From Flammeovirgaceae bacterium (GTDB lineage: Bacteria; Bacteroidota; Bacteroidia; Cytophagales; Cyclobacteriaceae), in assembly GCA_023251155.1 (NCBI GenBank), contig JAHEZH010000004.1, positions 43,477 through 107,476 of the forward strand: a stretch of 64,000 nt of DNA. Direction: 5' to 3'. Below, one piece after another: positions 27,861 through 37,967 of the stretch. Position numbers and translations under genes: made by a program. A model generated the notes under the pieces. It was not told the origin of the DNA. It did not search any database and worked only from the letters and a program-made list of their open reading frames with translations. The number at the start of each line of letters is the position of its first letter. The first letter of the stretch is position 1.

Positions 27861-29669
27861 CTAACTATTTTGAGGAATGTAAATCGTAAACCGAGAGCCA
27901 ACTCCTTCTTCACTGCTTACCTCCACTCTTCCACCCATTGCTTCCACTTGCGTGCGCACCAGATAAAGACCTAAGCCTTTACCACTGCCATTCATCGTCA
28001 ATCGCTTGTAGGGTTCAAATACTTTTTCCAGGTTACTGTCACTGATACCGGTTCCATTATCCGTCACTGAAAGAAAGAAGTTTCCACCTTCCAGTTTCGA
28101 TTCAATCATTATGATCGGGATACGCAAGGGTGCTCTGTATTTGATTGCATTGGAAAGCAGATTATAGATAATACTTTCCAGGTAAGGCTTGACCGCAAGC
28201 GCCTTCACTATTTTCATATTCGTGATATTGATCTCTGCATTGGTGGCTTCCATTTCGGTGCGCAACGAATTCGTTACGGAATCCACGATCCCTGAAATCT
28301 CCACCTCCTCCTTGGGTATAGATTGATTATCCTGAACCTGTAAGATCACCGAAAGATCGCTCACTACTGCATCCAGGTTTTTAGTTGAGCCAAGTAAACG
28401 ATGAAACACCTCTATGTTGTGAGGATCGGAAGGATTATCGAGGTTGATGACTTTACCGAGTCCCAGAATATTGGCCACCGGCCCACGCAGGTTGTGCGAG
28501 ATCACATGAGAGAACTGATCCAGGTCACGATTTCTTTTCTTCAGATCGGTCAATGTGCTTTGAAGCTCCATGGTTCGCTTCATCACCTGTGATTCCAGGC
28601 TTTCATTCAATGTTTTTATTTCCTCGTTTTGCTCGGATAACTGCAGATTCAGTTTTTTCTTCATCCAGTAATTCCGATAGAGCACTACCGCAAACAGTAT
28701 CACTACGGTCAACCCTGCTATACTGATGGTCATCCACATTTTCTGCGCACTGTTCCTTGCCTGTGTTTCCGCGATCTTAATGTTATCCAATGCCAGCTGG
28801 TTGCGAAGTAAGCTTACGGCAAGCTGCTGCTTGGTGTTATTATTCAGCAGCGTTTTCATTTCATTGCTCATGGTGCTGAGTTCGCCTTCTTTTTCTTTCA
28901 GCTGCTGCGAAGTAGCCAGTAGCTTTAATTCCTTTTGCTGTTTCTGTAGTTCGGTTTCCAGCGCATGCAGCCTGGCCGCTTCAATTTCTCTTTTTGCATC
29001 GCTGAGCTTATTGCGCTGCACCATCTCATGAAAGGTGCGGTACAGATTAAAGTAGTAAATGGTTTTCTCCTGATTGCCTGCCTTCTCATAAGTTTCAGCC
29101 AGCATACCATAGCAGCTCTTCATTTGATTCGCATCACTCATCTCACTTGATAACCGCAGAGCTTCTTCCAGGCTTAAAATCGCTTCGTTGTAGCGCTTCA
29201 GGCTATTGAGCACAACTGCTTTATTGATGTGTGTCGATATGATCTCTGTTTTTTCGCCGAACCTTAAGCGGTATTCCAGTGAGGCCTGGAAATAGTTAAG
29301 TGATTTTTCGAATTCACGCAGGTCGGAATAGATCATGCCCAGATTGCTGTTGAGCTTGGCGATACCGCTGGCGTTATTGATTTGCTTGTTAAGTTCTATG
29401 GATTGATTGAAATAATTAATCGCATCGTCATAGTTCTTATCTTCCCATACTTTCATAGCCGCTTCATTGAGATAGCGGGTGGCTTCCTTAACATCTCCGG
29501 CCTGCTTGTTTTTGTCAGCTAGAGAAAGACACTCCTCCACGGTCATTTTTTTTGAAGTTCCTTCTCCCTGCCCGGCGGCCAGTTGTGCTATGGCAAGTAA
29601 CAATAAAAGTAAGATGCAGGTAGTCGGGTCAGCAAAACCGTAGCGTCCGGGCTTAACTAAGGATGACAA
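27861..29669 (-). CDS. TPR-containing sensor histidine kinase
   Basis: TPR array (AIAKLNSNLGMIYSDLREFEKSLNYFQASLEYR), TM segment, coiled coil, DLDQFSHVISHNLRGPVANILGLG H-box, GLGLYLVRTQVEAMGG. Confidence 0.94.
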   Translation of the reverse strand: MSSLVKPGRYGFADPTTCILLLLLLAIAQLAAGQGEGTSKKMTVEECLSLADKNKQAGDVKEATRYLNEAAMKVWEDKNYDDAINYFNQSIELNKQINNASGIAKLNSNLGMIYSDLREFEKSLNYFQASLEYRLRFGEKTEIISTHINKAVVLNSLKRYNEAILSLEEALRLSSEMSDANQMKSCYGMLAETYEKAGNQEKTIYYFNLYRTFHEMVQRNKLSDAKREIEAARLHALETELQKQQKELKLLATSQQLKEKEGELSTMSNEMKTLLNNNTKQQLAVSLLRNQLALDNIKIAETQARNSAQKMWMTISIAGLTVVILFAVVLYRNYWMKKKLNLQLSEQNEEIKTLNESLESQVMKRTMELQSTLTDLKKRNRDLDQFSHVISHNLRGPVANILGLGKVINLDNPSDPHNIEVFHRLLGSTKNLDAVVSDLSVILQVQDNQSIPKEEVEISGIVDSVTNSLRTEMEATNAEINITNMKIVKALAVKPYLESIIYNLLSNAIKYRAPLRIPIIMIESKLEGGNFFLSVTDNGTGISDSNLEKVFEPYKRLTMNGSGKGLGLYLVRTQVEAMGGRVEVSSEEGVGSRFTIYIPQNS

Positions 29670-29860
29670 GGTGGGTAGTGATTAAGGCGGGCCAAATATT
29701 GCTAAACAATTAATAAGAATCCATACAAATTATTACTTGTTTCGTGTTGAAAATTTTATCGTCAAGGTTAAACATTAACTACATTAAGCTGTTAGCTGCT
29801 TTTTCAAAAAGGCTAAAAATGTGTATTTCTGACACATTACACCCAAGGCCACACAAAAAA

Positions 29861-29894
29861 AGCAGCAGACTAACCACAATGTTAATCCACTGCT
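29861..29894 (-). terminator. Intrinsic terminator of the 29941-30786 gene
   Basis: Minus strand AGCAG TG GATTAAC ATTGTG GTTAGTC TG CTGCTTTTTTT: two stacked stems and a T-run. Confidence 0.8.
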
Positions 29895-29940
29895 TTCAAT
29901 CCGGATTTAAGAACAGCCGCTAAAACTATTCTTTCAGGCT

Positions 29941-30786
29941 TTAAAGATACGCTATGCTTTGAGGCACCTGCGTATTCACATGGCTGCTTTCATCCTCGAT
30001 AAAGTAATGCGTGATCCCAATCTTCTTTGCTTCTTTAATGATAGCCGGGATATCAATTTCACCTGTACCTAATGCCACATCATTCTCGGTAGATGTTCCG
30101 CCAGTCAAATCTTTTTTTGTGCCTTTTCTCAAATCCTTCACATGAAGAAGTTTCCAGCGATCGCCATACTTTTTCAGTAATGCTACCGGGTTGCCTCCTC
30201 CAAAATGAGTCCATAGTATATCCATCTCAAAAGACACGTGCTTAGGATTTGTTTTCGTAATGAGGTAATCCAGCAACGTTCCTTTCTCATAAGGTTGAAA
30301 TTCGAAACCGTGTACGTGATAGCAGAATGTTAATCCGTTTTCAGCAAGTACTTTGCCTGCCGCATTGAAATCTTCTACTGCCTTCTTTGCATTCTCCAGA
30401 CTGAATTTTCCTTTTTCGTGTGGAATCCACGCACACATCACATACTTCGCGCCCAGCGCTTTTGCGCTCTTTACTACCGCCATCGGATCTTTCACTAATT
30501 CTTCATAGCCTGCACCAGTGGATGGAATTGTGATACCTCGTTCATCACACAGTTTCTTAAATTCTTCGGGTGTCACATTACCACCTATGCCTTCCACTTC
30601 CGTGAAGCCCATAGCTTTGATGGAATCCAGCGTAGCACCTACACCCAGGGGAAAACTTCTGCGAAACGTGTACGTCTGCACACCAAATGGTGCCGTGTAT
30701 AATGGCTTACCACTTTTTTGTGCGTGAGCGGAAGGATGCAACAGCACTGTAGCAGCCACAATAATCATTGGAATGATTTTTTTCAT
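29941..30786 (-). CDS. Sugar phosphate isomerase/epimerase (secreted, AP-endonuclease 2-like TIM barrel)
   Basis: Signal peptide; FEMDILWTHFGGGNPVALLKKYGDRWKLLHVKDL, HYFIEDES. Confidence 0.92.
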   Translation of the reverse strand: MKKIIPMIIVAATVLLHPSAHAQKSGKPLYTAPFGVQTYTFRRSFPLGVGATLDSIKAMGFTEVEGIGGNVTPEEFKKLCDERGITIPSTGAGYEELVKDPMAVVKSAKALGAKYVMCAWIPHEKGKFSLENAKKAVEDFNAAGKVLAENGLTFCYHVHGFEFQPYEKGTLLDYLITKTNPKHVSFEMDILWTHFGGGNPVALLKKYGDRWKLLHVKDLRKGTKKDLTGGTSTENDVALGTGEIDIPAIIKEAKKIGITHYFIEDESSHVNTQVPQSIAYL

Positions 30787-30897
30787 ATAACTCTTTCAAT
30801 TTGATCAAGTGATCAAGGTATCAAGTTAATGCTGGATTGAAAAGATAAATGATACGTCTGTTTCAAAATCCACTTTTCTTCCTAATTTAGCATTCCC

Positions 30898-31461
30898 GTG
30901 CGTTACAAACGTTTGAAAAAGTCCGTTTCCATTGTCTTATTACTTGCCCTGCTCTTTAACATAGCCGGGTATAATTTGCTTTTCCTGGCGCTGAAGTATC
31001 AGGCCAGAACGGAATTGATTGAACACCTTGACGCCAATACCTACACTGCCGACAGAACGATAATCATCAAAATTCCGCTCTCCATTCCTTATCAGGCTGA
31101 CTGGACTGCGTATGAGAGAGTAGATGGCGACTTTGAGCACCAGGGTGAGTTTTACAGACTCGTGAAACAAAAACTGCATCACGATACACTTTATGTCGTC
31201 TGCATCAAAGATCATAAACAAAAGCAACTGACCAGCGCCATGGGCGATTTTACTAAACTGGTGAATGATCTTCCCGGCACCTCAACTACACTCAAGCTTC
31301 TGGGAAGTTTTCAGAAAGAATACAGGTTTAGTTCAGCCATTGAATTATTTGCTCATCAATCGGGCTGGTTCAGAAAAATAAACTACCCTGTGGCAACAGC
31401 ATTTTCCCCGCTTTATAATGAACAGGAGCTCGTCGCTCCTCCACCGGAATCATTCTCCTGA
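30898..31461 (+). CDS. Hypothetical membrane-anchored protein
   Basis: N-terminal TM VSIVLLLALLFNIAGYNLLFLAL; GTG start. Confidence 0.65.
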   Translation: MRYKRLKKSVSIVLLLALLFNIAGYNLLFLALKYQARTELIEHLDANTYTADRTIIIKIPLSIPYQADWTAYERVDGDFEHQGEFYRLVKQKLHHDTLYVVCIKDHKQKQLTSAMGDFTKLVNDLPGTSTTLKLLGSFQKEYRFSSAIELFAHQSGWFRKINYPVATAFSPLYNEQELVAPPPESFS

Positions 31462-31564
31462 TTCCTTTTATCGTTAAGAACATTTTTTCAAATGAGTAAC
31501 AACTACTACTGAGTTGCTTACCTCATCACCTGCATTATAACGTTTACACCTCATCATTCTTTTT

Positions 31565-32701
31565 ATGAAAATAAAATTTTACTCCACTATTATTGTTTTT
31601 CTTTTATCGGTTTACGCTGTCAATTCATTTGCGCAAGGATGTGTTGCCGTTCGCAACATGAACACCGCCTCCAACATGTATGACAGTTCTCAAAATGGCA
31701 GCTGGCAATTTTCCATGAACTATCGTTACTTCCGTTCGTACAAACACTTCGTTGGTGATGAAGAACAGAAAGAACGCACCGAACAAAAAACGAACGTCAT
31801 TAACCATGACAACTCCTGGTTATTGGGAATCAATTACACCCACAACAAGTACTGGAGCTTCTCTGCAGTGATTCCTGTTTTATATATCGATCGCTCATCG
31901 CTATACGAGCACCTGGGTAATGCCAGTGGCGAACGTTATCATACACAATCCAAAGGACTTGGCGATATCCGTGTATCCGGATATTTCAATGCCCTCTCCG
32001 GCAAACGTGGTCGCCTCATGGTAGGCCTTGGGGCCAAACTTCCTACCGGCAATTCCAATTACGCTGATTACTTTCACAAGAAAGCAGCCGATGGAACAAC
32101 TACTGTTCTTCAGTTACTTTCGGTTGATCAGTCCATACAGCCTGGTGATGGTGGCTTTGGTGTAACCACCGAACTCGATGCCGTAGTGAGCATCACGCAC
32201 AGCGCATTTCTGTATGCCGGTGGTGTCTATTTATTCAACCCTCGTAATACCAACAACACGTTGAGAAGCTCGGCTTCTACGGCTCCGCTTAACCGCTGGT
32301 CATATAACTCGGTTACGGATCAATTCTTTGCCCGTGCCGGCATCCGCTATGTTGTGCGCAATTTTCAGCTAGGTGTTGGTGGTCGTGTGGAGGGCATTCC
32401 TTCCAAAGATGCAATCGGCAAGAGTGACGGCTTCCGCAGACCCGGCTACATTGCTTCGGTAGAGCCTTCTGTTTTTTATAACACAGGAAATCATACGTTC
32501 GGATTGAATGTGCCCGTTGCTGTGGTTCGCAACAGAACACGTAGCCAGAATGATATTGAAAAAGGGTGGGATCCTAAGACCGATAAACTCGCTCATGGTG
32601 ATGCAGCCTTTGCCGACTACCTGATCTCAGTGACGTATGCCTATCGTCTGAACAAAAAAGCAATAAGCCCATTTGGCAAAAGTCAGTCTGCGATTAAGTA
32701 A
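31565..32701 (+). CDS. Outer-membrane beta-barrel-like hypothetical protein
   Basis: Signal peptide; alternating aromatic beta-strand pattern (WSFSAVIPVLYIDRSSLYEH, GRLMVGLGAKLPTGNSNY). Confidence 0.72.
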   Translation: MKIKFYSTIIVFLLSVYAVNSFAQGCVAVRNMNTASNMYDSSQNGSWQFSMNYRYFRSYKHFVGDEEQKERTEQKTNVINHDNSWLLGINYTHNKYWSFSAVIPVLYIDRSSLYEHLGNASGERYHTQSKGLGDIRVSGYFNALSGKRGRLMVGLGAKLPTGNSNYADYFHKKAADGTTTVLQLLSVDQSIQPGDGGFGVTTELDAVVSITHSAFLYAGGVYLFNPRNTNNTLRSSASTAPLNRWSYNSVTDQFFARAGIRYVVRNFQLGVGGRVEGIPSKDAIGKSDGFRRPGYIASVEPSVFYNTGNHTFGLNVPVAVVRNRTRSQNDIEKGWDPKTDKLAHGDAAFADYLISVTYAYRLNKKAISPFGKSQSAIK

Positions 32702-32722
32702 GATCATTATTTTCTCATAATC

Positions 32723-32747
32723 AGAGGAGAGCGAAGGTCTCTCCTCT
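32723..32747. terminator. Hairpin between convergent genes, possible terminator
   Basis: AGAGGAGAG CGAAGGT CTCTCCTCT; no clear T-run. Confidence 0.5.
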
Positions 32748-32759
32748 CTGATTACTTAT

Positions 32760-33314
32760 CTAAAAAGAGAAATCACCCACATAATTATATCCTAAAAAAC
32801 CCTTTGCCTCTTGCATTTTTATATAAGGATTCAAGTTCATTTGTTTTGCTGATTCAGAAGAGATTTCCAGTTTGATTAGCTGCCCGTTCTTATCCACTGT
32901 TAGCTTGTATAAATCAACCTCTTTATCAATACGCACTATAAAATAAGATTTATACTCTAATGACTTAATGCTGTACTTATAATTAAACATACCTGCCAGT
33001 GAAACAACACTTAAACATGTAGCTATGGATATGATTAAAAAATCTTTGCTGCTTATCTGCTCTATCCAATTGATTTTATACATCACAATTATTAGCCCTA
33101 TGCTAATAATGAATCCAATCAATCCGAATTGCAATAAAAAAAAGACTGGATGGAAAAGATTGAATATCAGTTTTACCGTAAACAAAAAAAACAAAGCGCC
33201 AATACATAGGATTAGAACGAAGAGAGAGATAATCAACCTGTTCTTTTTCGAAATTTTATCATTTCTAATTGATAGAAATTCCGTAATAAAATCTAATCCA
33301 TCCAAAAAACTCAT
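32760..33314 (-). CDS. Hypothetical membrane protein
   Basis: 184 aa with several hydrophobic TM segments; AT-rich; no recognised family. Confidence 0.65.
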   Translation of the reverse strand: MSFLDGLDFITEFLSIRNDKISKKNRLIISLFVLILCIGALFFLFTVKLIFNLFHPVFFLLQFGLIGFIISIGLIIVMYKINWIEQISSKDFLIISIATCLSVVSLAGMFNYKYSIKSLEYKSYFIVRIDKEVDLYKLTVDKNGQLIKLEISSESAKQMNLNPYIKMQEAKGFLGYNYVGDFSF

Positions 33315-33318
33315 GAAC

Positions 33319-34107
33319 TCAATTTATATAAATACTTCCAATCAAAAACGTTTTTGCCTGCCCGGAAATCAGCACACGATCACCGGCATCAACACACATT
33401 ATCTTCCCTACACGATCGGACAGCTGTAATGCATTCATTTCTTTTTTATTTAACCGCTTGCTCCAGAACGGAATCAATGAACAATGCGCTGAGCCGGTTA
33501 CCGGATCTTCAAAGATAGTGGACTGCGTAGTGAAGAATCGGGAAACAAAATCGACTGTGTTGCCAGGCGCTGTAATGATGATGCCTCCCGGGTCAAGATT
33601 GATCTGATCAAGAATCGCCCGATTCCATTTGATCTGAACAATGTCTTCCTCTTTATCAAACACCAATACATAATCGCGCGACTTATATACTTCCAATGGT
33701 TGCCGGTCCATTCCCTTCCGGATCGCGTCGGGAAGCACACATCGCTCCGGCATACGTGACGGAAAATTCAACGTATAGCGGTCTGATTGCTTTTCTACTG
33801 TAAGTAATCCGCTTTTACTTTCAAATGTAATATGCGAGGAAGTATAAGCAAGATGACTTTTCAAAACATGAGCCGTAGCTAACGTAGCATGACCACAAAG
33901 ATCCATCTCAATATCGGGTGTAAACCAGCGAATATGAAAATGATCTCCCACCGGAATGAAGAAAGCCGTTTCCGTTACGGCATTCTCTTTTGCGATATTT
34001 AACAATACATCATCGGGCAGCCAGTTGTTGAGCGGAACAACGCAGGCCGGGTTACCACCAAAAATGCGATCGGTAAAAGCATCGACCTGGAACACTTTTA
34101 ACTCCAT
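33319..34107 (-). CDS. PhzF-family isomerase
   Basis: QVDAFTDRIFGGNPACVVPL ... RWFTPDIEMDLCGHATLATAHVL ... FEDPVTGSAHCSLIPFW. Confidence 0.96.
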   Translation of the reverse strand: MELKVFQVDAFTDRIFGGNPACVVPLNNWLPDDVLLNIAKENAVTETAFFIPVGDHFHIRWFTPDIEMDLCGHATLATAHVLKSHLAYTSSHITFESKSGLLTVEKQSDRYTLNFPSRMPERCVLPDAIRKGMDRQPLEVYKSRDYVLVFDKEEDIVQIKWNRAILDQINLDPGGIIITAPGNTVDFVSRFFTTQSTIFEDPVTGSAHCSLIPFWSKRLNKKEMNALQLSDRVGKIMCVDAGDRVLISGQAKTFLIGSIYIN

Positions 34108-34123
34108 ATCAACAACTATTTGA

Positions 34124-34579
34124 TTATTCTGCTTCCACCAGCTTCTTTATTTCAACCAGGATGGGATTCCATCCTTCTCCATTATTGGAGGCTTCTTTAT
34201 ATCGTCTTTCACTATCAGCAACCCTGGCATAGTCGCCCTGAGTTACGGTCAAAATAGTTTGACCATCTTTCTCTTCCAGGCCGTAAGTTACCACCAGGTA
34301 ATTTTCCGGAATGTCATCGATGGAAGACATCGGATCGATGGTAGTATAAGCAAGAAATTTATTGGGTTGAATGTCTTTGATCGTCCCCTTTACAAATACG
34401 GTTTCCTTTCCTTCATACATGGCCGACCATAGCAATGAACTTCCTTTCTGCCAGTCAGAGATGGTCTCACAACCAAACATGTATTTTTTAGTCTGCTCTG
34501 GATGGGTCAATGCATTCCATACTTGGGAAGCAGTGGCATTAATGGTAATGGTATTCGTAATAATCAATGGCTGGTTCAT
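34124..34579 (-). CDS. SRPBCC / AHSA1-like protein
   Basis: ITINATASQVWNALTHPEQTKKYMFG. Confidence 0.88.
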   Translation of the reverse strand: MNQPLIITNTITINATASQVWNALTHPEQTKKYMFGCETISDWQKGSSLLWSAMYEGKETVFVKGTIKDIQPNKFLAYTTIDPMSSIDDIPENYLVVTYGLEEKDGQTILTVTQGDYARVADSERRYKEASNNGEGWNPILVEIKKLVEAE

Positions 34580-34649
34580 GATGTTGTCGGTTTAGGCGAC
34601 AAATAACCATCACACTACTGACAACAGTATGTCAGCAGCAAAACATTAG

Positions 34650-35759
34650 TTATGACTTTGCCGCTTTTGTCTTTGCTTTGGCGATAGTCCTCTTCGCTTT
34701 GGAACTATCCGTATCATCGCCTAATATGATACCCCAGGGCTTCAACGCGTCCACACGATCAAAAATGACCTTAAGCACTGCAATGCCAGGTATGGCCAGG
34801 AACATGCCGGATACACCACACAGCGTACCTCCCACTACCACGCCAAGTATCGTCACCAGGGCATTGATCTTCACTTTATTTCCCACAATCATGGGCATGA
34901 GAAAATTATTATCCACCACTTGCACTACCCCGAGTATAACAGCCACCCAGATTACATCTCCGGTGCTCTCGGAAGAAATTAAGGTAATCACCATGCAAAA
35001 AATATTGGCGATGAGCATACCGATATAGGGAATAAGGTTGAGCATGGCTGCCACCAGCGCCAGGAAGATGGCGTATTTTATACCCAAAATAAGAAAGCCT
35101 ATACAGTTCAATGTAAACACAATCGCCATATCGATACCTAAACCCAATACATAGTGCTGGCCAATGAAACGGGATTCGTTCAGAATCTCTTCCACTTTTT
35201 CAGGATTCGCATTTTCAAAAACAGAAACAAGAAATTTCTTTATAAGACCACGATAAAACAAGATAAGGAAAGTATATACCGGCAGGAACACGACATACGA
35301 TAGCATCTCCGTGAGCGTACCAAACGTTTTACCTACAATGCCCACACCCGATGCTTTCATATTCTTGATTGCGTCTTTCACATATTGCCTTTGCGTAGAG
35401 CTGTCAATATGAAACTGATCATCGACCCAGCCTTGAAGAGAAGTAATCAGATCGGCAAAACGTTCTTTAATTGCGTCCGAATCCTTGATGAACAAGCCTA
35501 CCTGATGAGAAAGTAAGTAAATCACTCCTACAATCAGCAGCAGCGAGACGAGAATGGATACGACAATCGCCAGTACGTTGGGGAATCTCAGTTTTGCACT
35601 TAAAAAACGGGTAACCGGAAGTAGTAACGTGGCCAGCAGAATGGAGAAAAGCAGCGGAACGATAATACCCTGGCCCAGATAAAGTAATGTAGCCAGCAAA
35701 GCGAGGCTGATCAGGTTAAGACTTAGTCTTTTGTAAAATGGTTCCTGTTGAGTAGTCAT
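34650..35759 (-). CDS. AI-2E family transporter (UPF0118 permease)
   Basis: VLAIVVSILVSLLLIVGVIYLLS ... LNLIPYIGMLIANI ... DNNFLMPMIVG.KVKINALVTILGVVVGG. Start set at MTTQQEPFYKR. Confidence 0.93.
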   Translation of the reverse strand: MTTQQEPFYKRLSLNLISLALLATLLYLGQGIIVPLLFSILLATLLLPVTRFLSAKLRFPNVLAIVVSILVSLLLIVGVIYLLSHQVGLFIKDSDAIKERFADLITSLQGWVDDQFHIDSSTQRQYVKDAIKNMKASGVGIVGKTFGTLTEMLSYVVFLPVYTFLILFYRGLIKKFLVSVFENANPEKVEEILNESRFIGQHYVLGLGIDMAIVFTLNCIGFLILGIKYAIFLALVAAMLNLIPYIGMLIANIFCMVITLISSESTGDVIWVAVILGVVQVVDNNFLMPMIVGNKVKINALVTILGVVVGGTLCGVSGMFLAIPGIAVLKVIFDRVDALKPWGIILGDDTDSSKAKRTIAKAKTKAAKS

Positions 35760-35830
35760 GCAAATGGTCGCCGGGAGTAAGTTAGCAGAAAAGGTAGTAA
35801 AAAGAGATGCCAGCTCAACGTATAAAAGCA

Positions 35831-37387
35831 TTACAATGCATGAATCTGCATGATTTTCTTCTCAAATTCTTCATTGGGCAAAAGTGATTTTCCTTTTACG
35901 CGCGCCTTATAGTTGTAGATGGTATTAATGGAATAATCCAGAATTTTGGCAATTTTCTCATTGTCATGAATACCCATACGAATGAGGGCAAAGATGCGCA
36001 GCTCGGTGTTAAGCAACTGTCCTTCCTTCAATACAATTTTGTTTTCTTCTGCAAAGAAAGAATTGAACACGGTAACAAAATCGGGAAACAGTTTGAGAAA
36101 AATGGCATCAAAGCTACTGTAGAGTTCTTCCCGCTCTTTTTTAAGATTGATGTTATTTACGGTCATCTTAATATCATCCATCTTCCTGGTGGCTAGTTTG
36201 AGTTCGATGGATTTCTTGAATGCTTCAATCTTACCCAGATATTCGGAGTTAGCATTAAAGTAATAGCCAATGTACTCCTCTTTTATCTTGTTTGATTCCT
36301 GAAGTGCTTTTTCGGCAATCTTTCTTTTCTTCAGCTGCTTATAGGTAACATATGCAAAAAACACCACAAGTATCACCAGCACGGTAACCAGTGATGAATA
36401 AATCAACCAGATTCTTCTTTGCTCATCGACATGGGTAAGCTGTTCAGCCGCTATCATTCGCAGCGTAGCGCCCACATGCACCTTGCGTTGCCGTGCACCA
36501 TAAAACAGGGCATCGTCCATGGCCTGCTGTATGAAGACATAGGCATTCTTTATATCGCCTTTCATATAGAGTAATTGCGCCAGGCTGGAAATCGCTGTCG
36601 TTTCCTTCGTTGCATTTTTTATATCGGCAATCGAAGCCAGTGCAAGTAAATGCATGGCCTGCTCCGGGTGCTCACGCGAGACATAAAAATAGCTGAGCGT
36701 AGAAGCAACCACCGCTACCTGATGCAGCGAAAGGTCTTTTCTTGCCAGCAGTTGATTCAGATCAGAAAGTGCTTCCTGACTATTTTCGTTTTTCAAATTC
36801 CTCAGCGCCTTGAGGTACGTAAACATATAAGAACCTGGCGGGCAAAGGTGCTTTGCCGAATCGAGATAGCTGTTCCCCATCGTAATATAATGCGGAGTAA
36901 AAAAACGATCCAGTTCGAAATCGACCAGATCGTAGTAGGTGCGCCCCATAATGAAATAGTAATCAATACGAATACTATCCGGCAGATGGTGCATCGATTG
37001 GCCCGCCAATGAATCCAGCGTTTCTTTAAATAACCCCGAAGAAAGCAAAACAAGCCCGAGTTGGTTTCGTGCATAAGCAATACGCACCGAATCATGCATC
37101 ATCCGTGCCATCTGCTGAAGCTGCTGAACGGACGTAAAAGCCGAATCGTAATTGAATGTTTTATATTCTTCCGCCAGCCTGCTTTGAACACGAAACTGTT
37201 GCTCCAGATTTCCTTTAGCTATGCCGGCCAGCTGATGATGATATTTTTTCAGCCGCTGTTGCTTTTCCTTTTCATAAACAACCTTCTCATCAATTGCTTT
37301 ATTGAGTTGCGTGAGTAACGTATCCACCTGAGCATGCGCTAATCGTATTCCGCCTGCCAATAGTGCCAGAACCAAAAAAAACCTCAT
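35831..37387 (-). CDS. DUF6377-like protein with C-terminal LuxR-like HTH
   Basis: VDTLLTQLNKAIDEKVVYEKEKQQRLKKY; TM; LLNTELRIFALIRMGIHDNEKIAKILDYSINTIYNYKARVKGKS. Confidence 0.88.
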   Translation of the reverse strand: MRFFLVLALLAGGIRLAHAQVDTLLTQLNKAIDEKVVYEKEKQQRLKKYHHQLAGIAKGNLEQQFRVQSRLAEEYKTFNYDSAFTSVQQLQQMARMMHDSVRIAYARNQLGLVLLSSGLFKETLDSLAGQSMHHLPDSIRIDYYFIMGRTYYDLVDFELDRFFTPHYITMGNSYLDSAKHLCPPGSYMFTYLKALRNLKNENSQEALSDLNQLLARKDLSLHQVAVVASTLSYFYVSREHPEQAMHLLALASIADIKNATKETTAISSLAQLLYMKGDIKNAYVFIQQAMDDALFYGARQRKVHVGATLRMIAAEQLTHVDEQRRIWLIYSSLVTVLVILVVFFAYVTYKQLKKRKIAEKALQESNKIKEEYIGYYFNANSEYLGKIEAFKKSIELKLATRKMDDIKMTVNNINLKKEREELYSSFDAIFLKLFPDFVTVFNSFFAEENKIVLKEGQLLNTELRIFALIRMGIHDNEKIAKILDYSINTIYNYKARVKGKSLLPNEEFEKKIMQIHAL

Positions 37388-37520
37388 CCCAACAATCGAT
37401 TGAAAAATCTAATTGCTGCAAAATACATTTTTTAGATGGAATGTTTTTGAGTGAATGACCGCTCTGAATAAAAAACGCCATCGGATAGATGGCGCTTCAT
37501 TGAGGTGGTGAAAGATCAAC

Positions 37521-37904
37521 CTATTCTTCGTAGAATTCCTGAATGGCTCCAAAATAGGTATGTGTCCATCCATCAACTATGTCTTCATAATCTTCATCAG
37601 GAATATTGGTATGCCTGAGTTCTACCGATGTTTCTTCTTCTCCATGTGGGTGTAATTTGATCGTAACGATAGATGGCTCCGGCTGATCGCCAAAATACCA
37701 TTGCTGCACTATCCTCTTCCCCTTCTCAAACTCTATATTCTTTCCCACAATACTTCCATCCCACAACGAAAATTCACTCCCCGGGGTAGCACTCATCTCT
37801 GCTTTATCACCCGACCACAACTCAATCGTACTTTCAATTGTCAGCGCCAGGTACACATCAGCGGGAGGCGCTGCTATGATAAAATATTTTTTGAAGTCTT
37901 TCAT
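37521..37904 (-). CDS. SRPBCC / START-like protein
   Basis: KYFIIAAPPADVYLALTIESTIELWSGDKAEM. Confidence 0.85.
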   Translation of the reverse strand: MKDFKKYFIIAAPPADVYLALTIESTIELWSGDKAEMSATPGSEFSLWDGSIVGKNIEFEKGKRIVQQWYFGDQPEPSIVTIKLHPHGEEETSVELRHTNIPDEDYEDIVDGWTHTYFGAIQEFYEE

Positions 37905-37967
37905 TATGTCAAAGATAGCAAGGTTCGAGCAATTGCTGCGATTCGTCTTGATTCAACTTAAACCCAA

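Noticed and set aside
36650-37012. 120-aa plus-strand ORF antisense to the DUF6377-like gene
   Set aside because: Antisense to a supported CDS; composition looks like reverse-frame translation.
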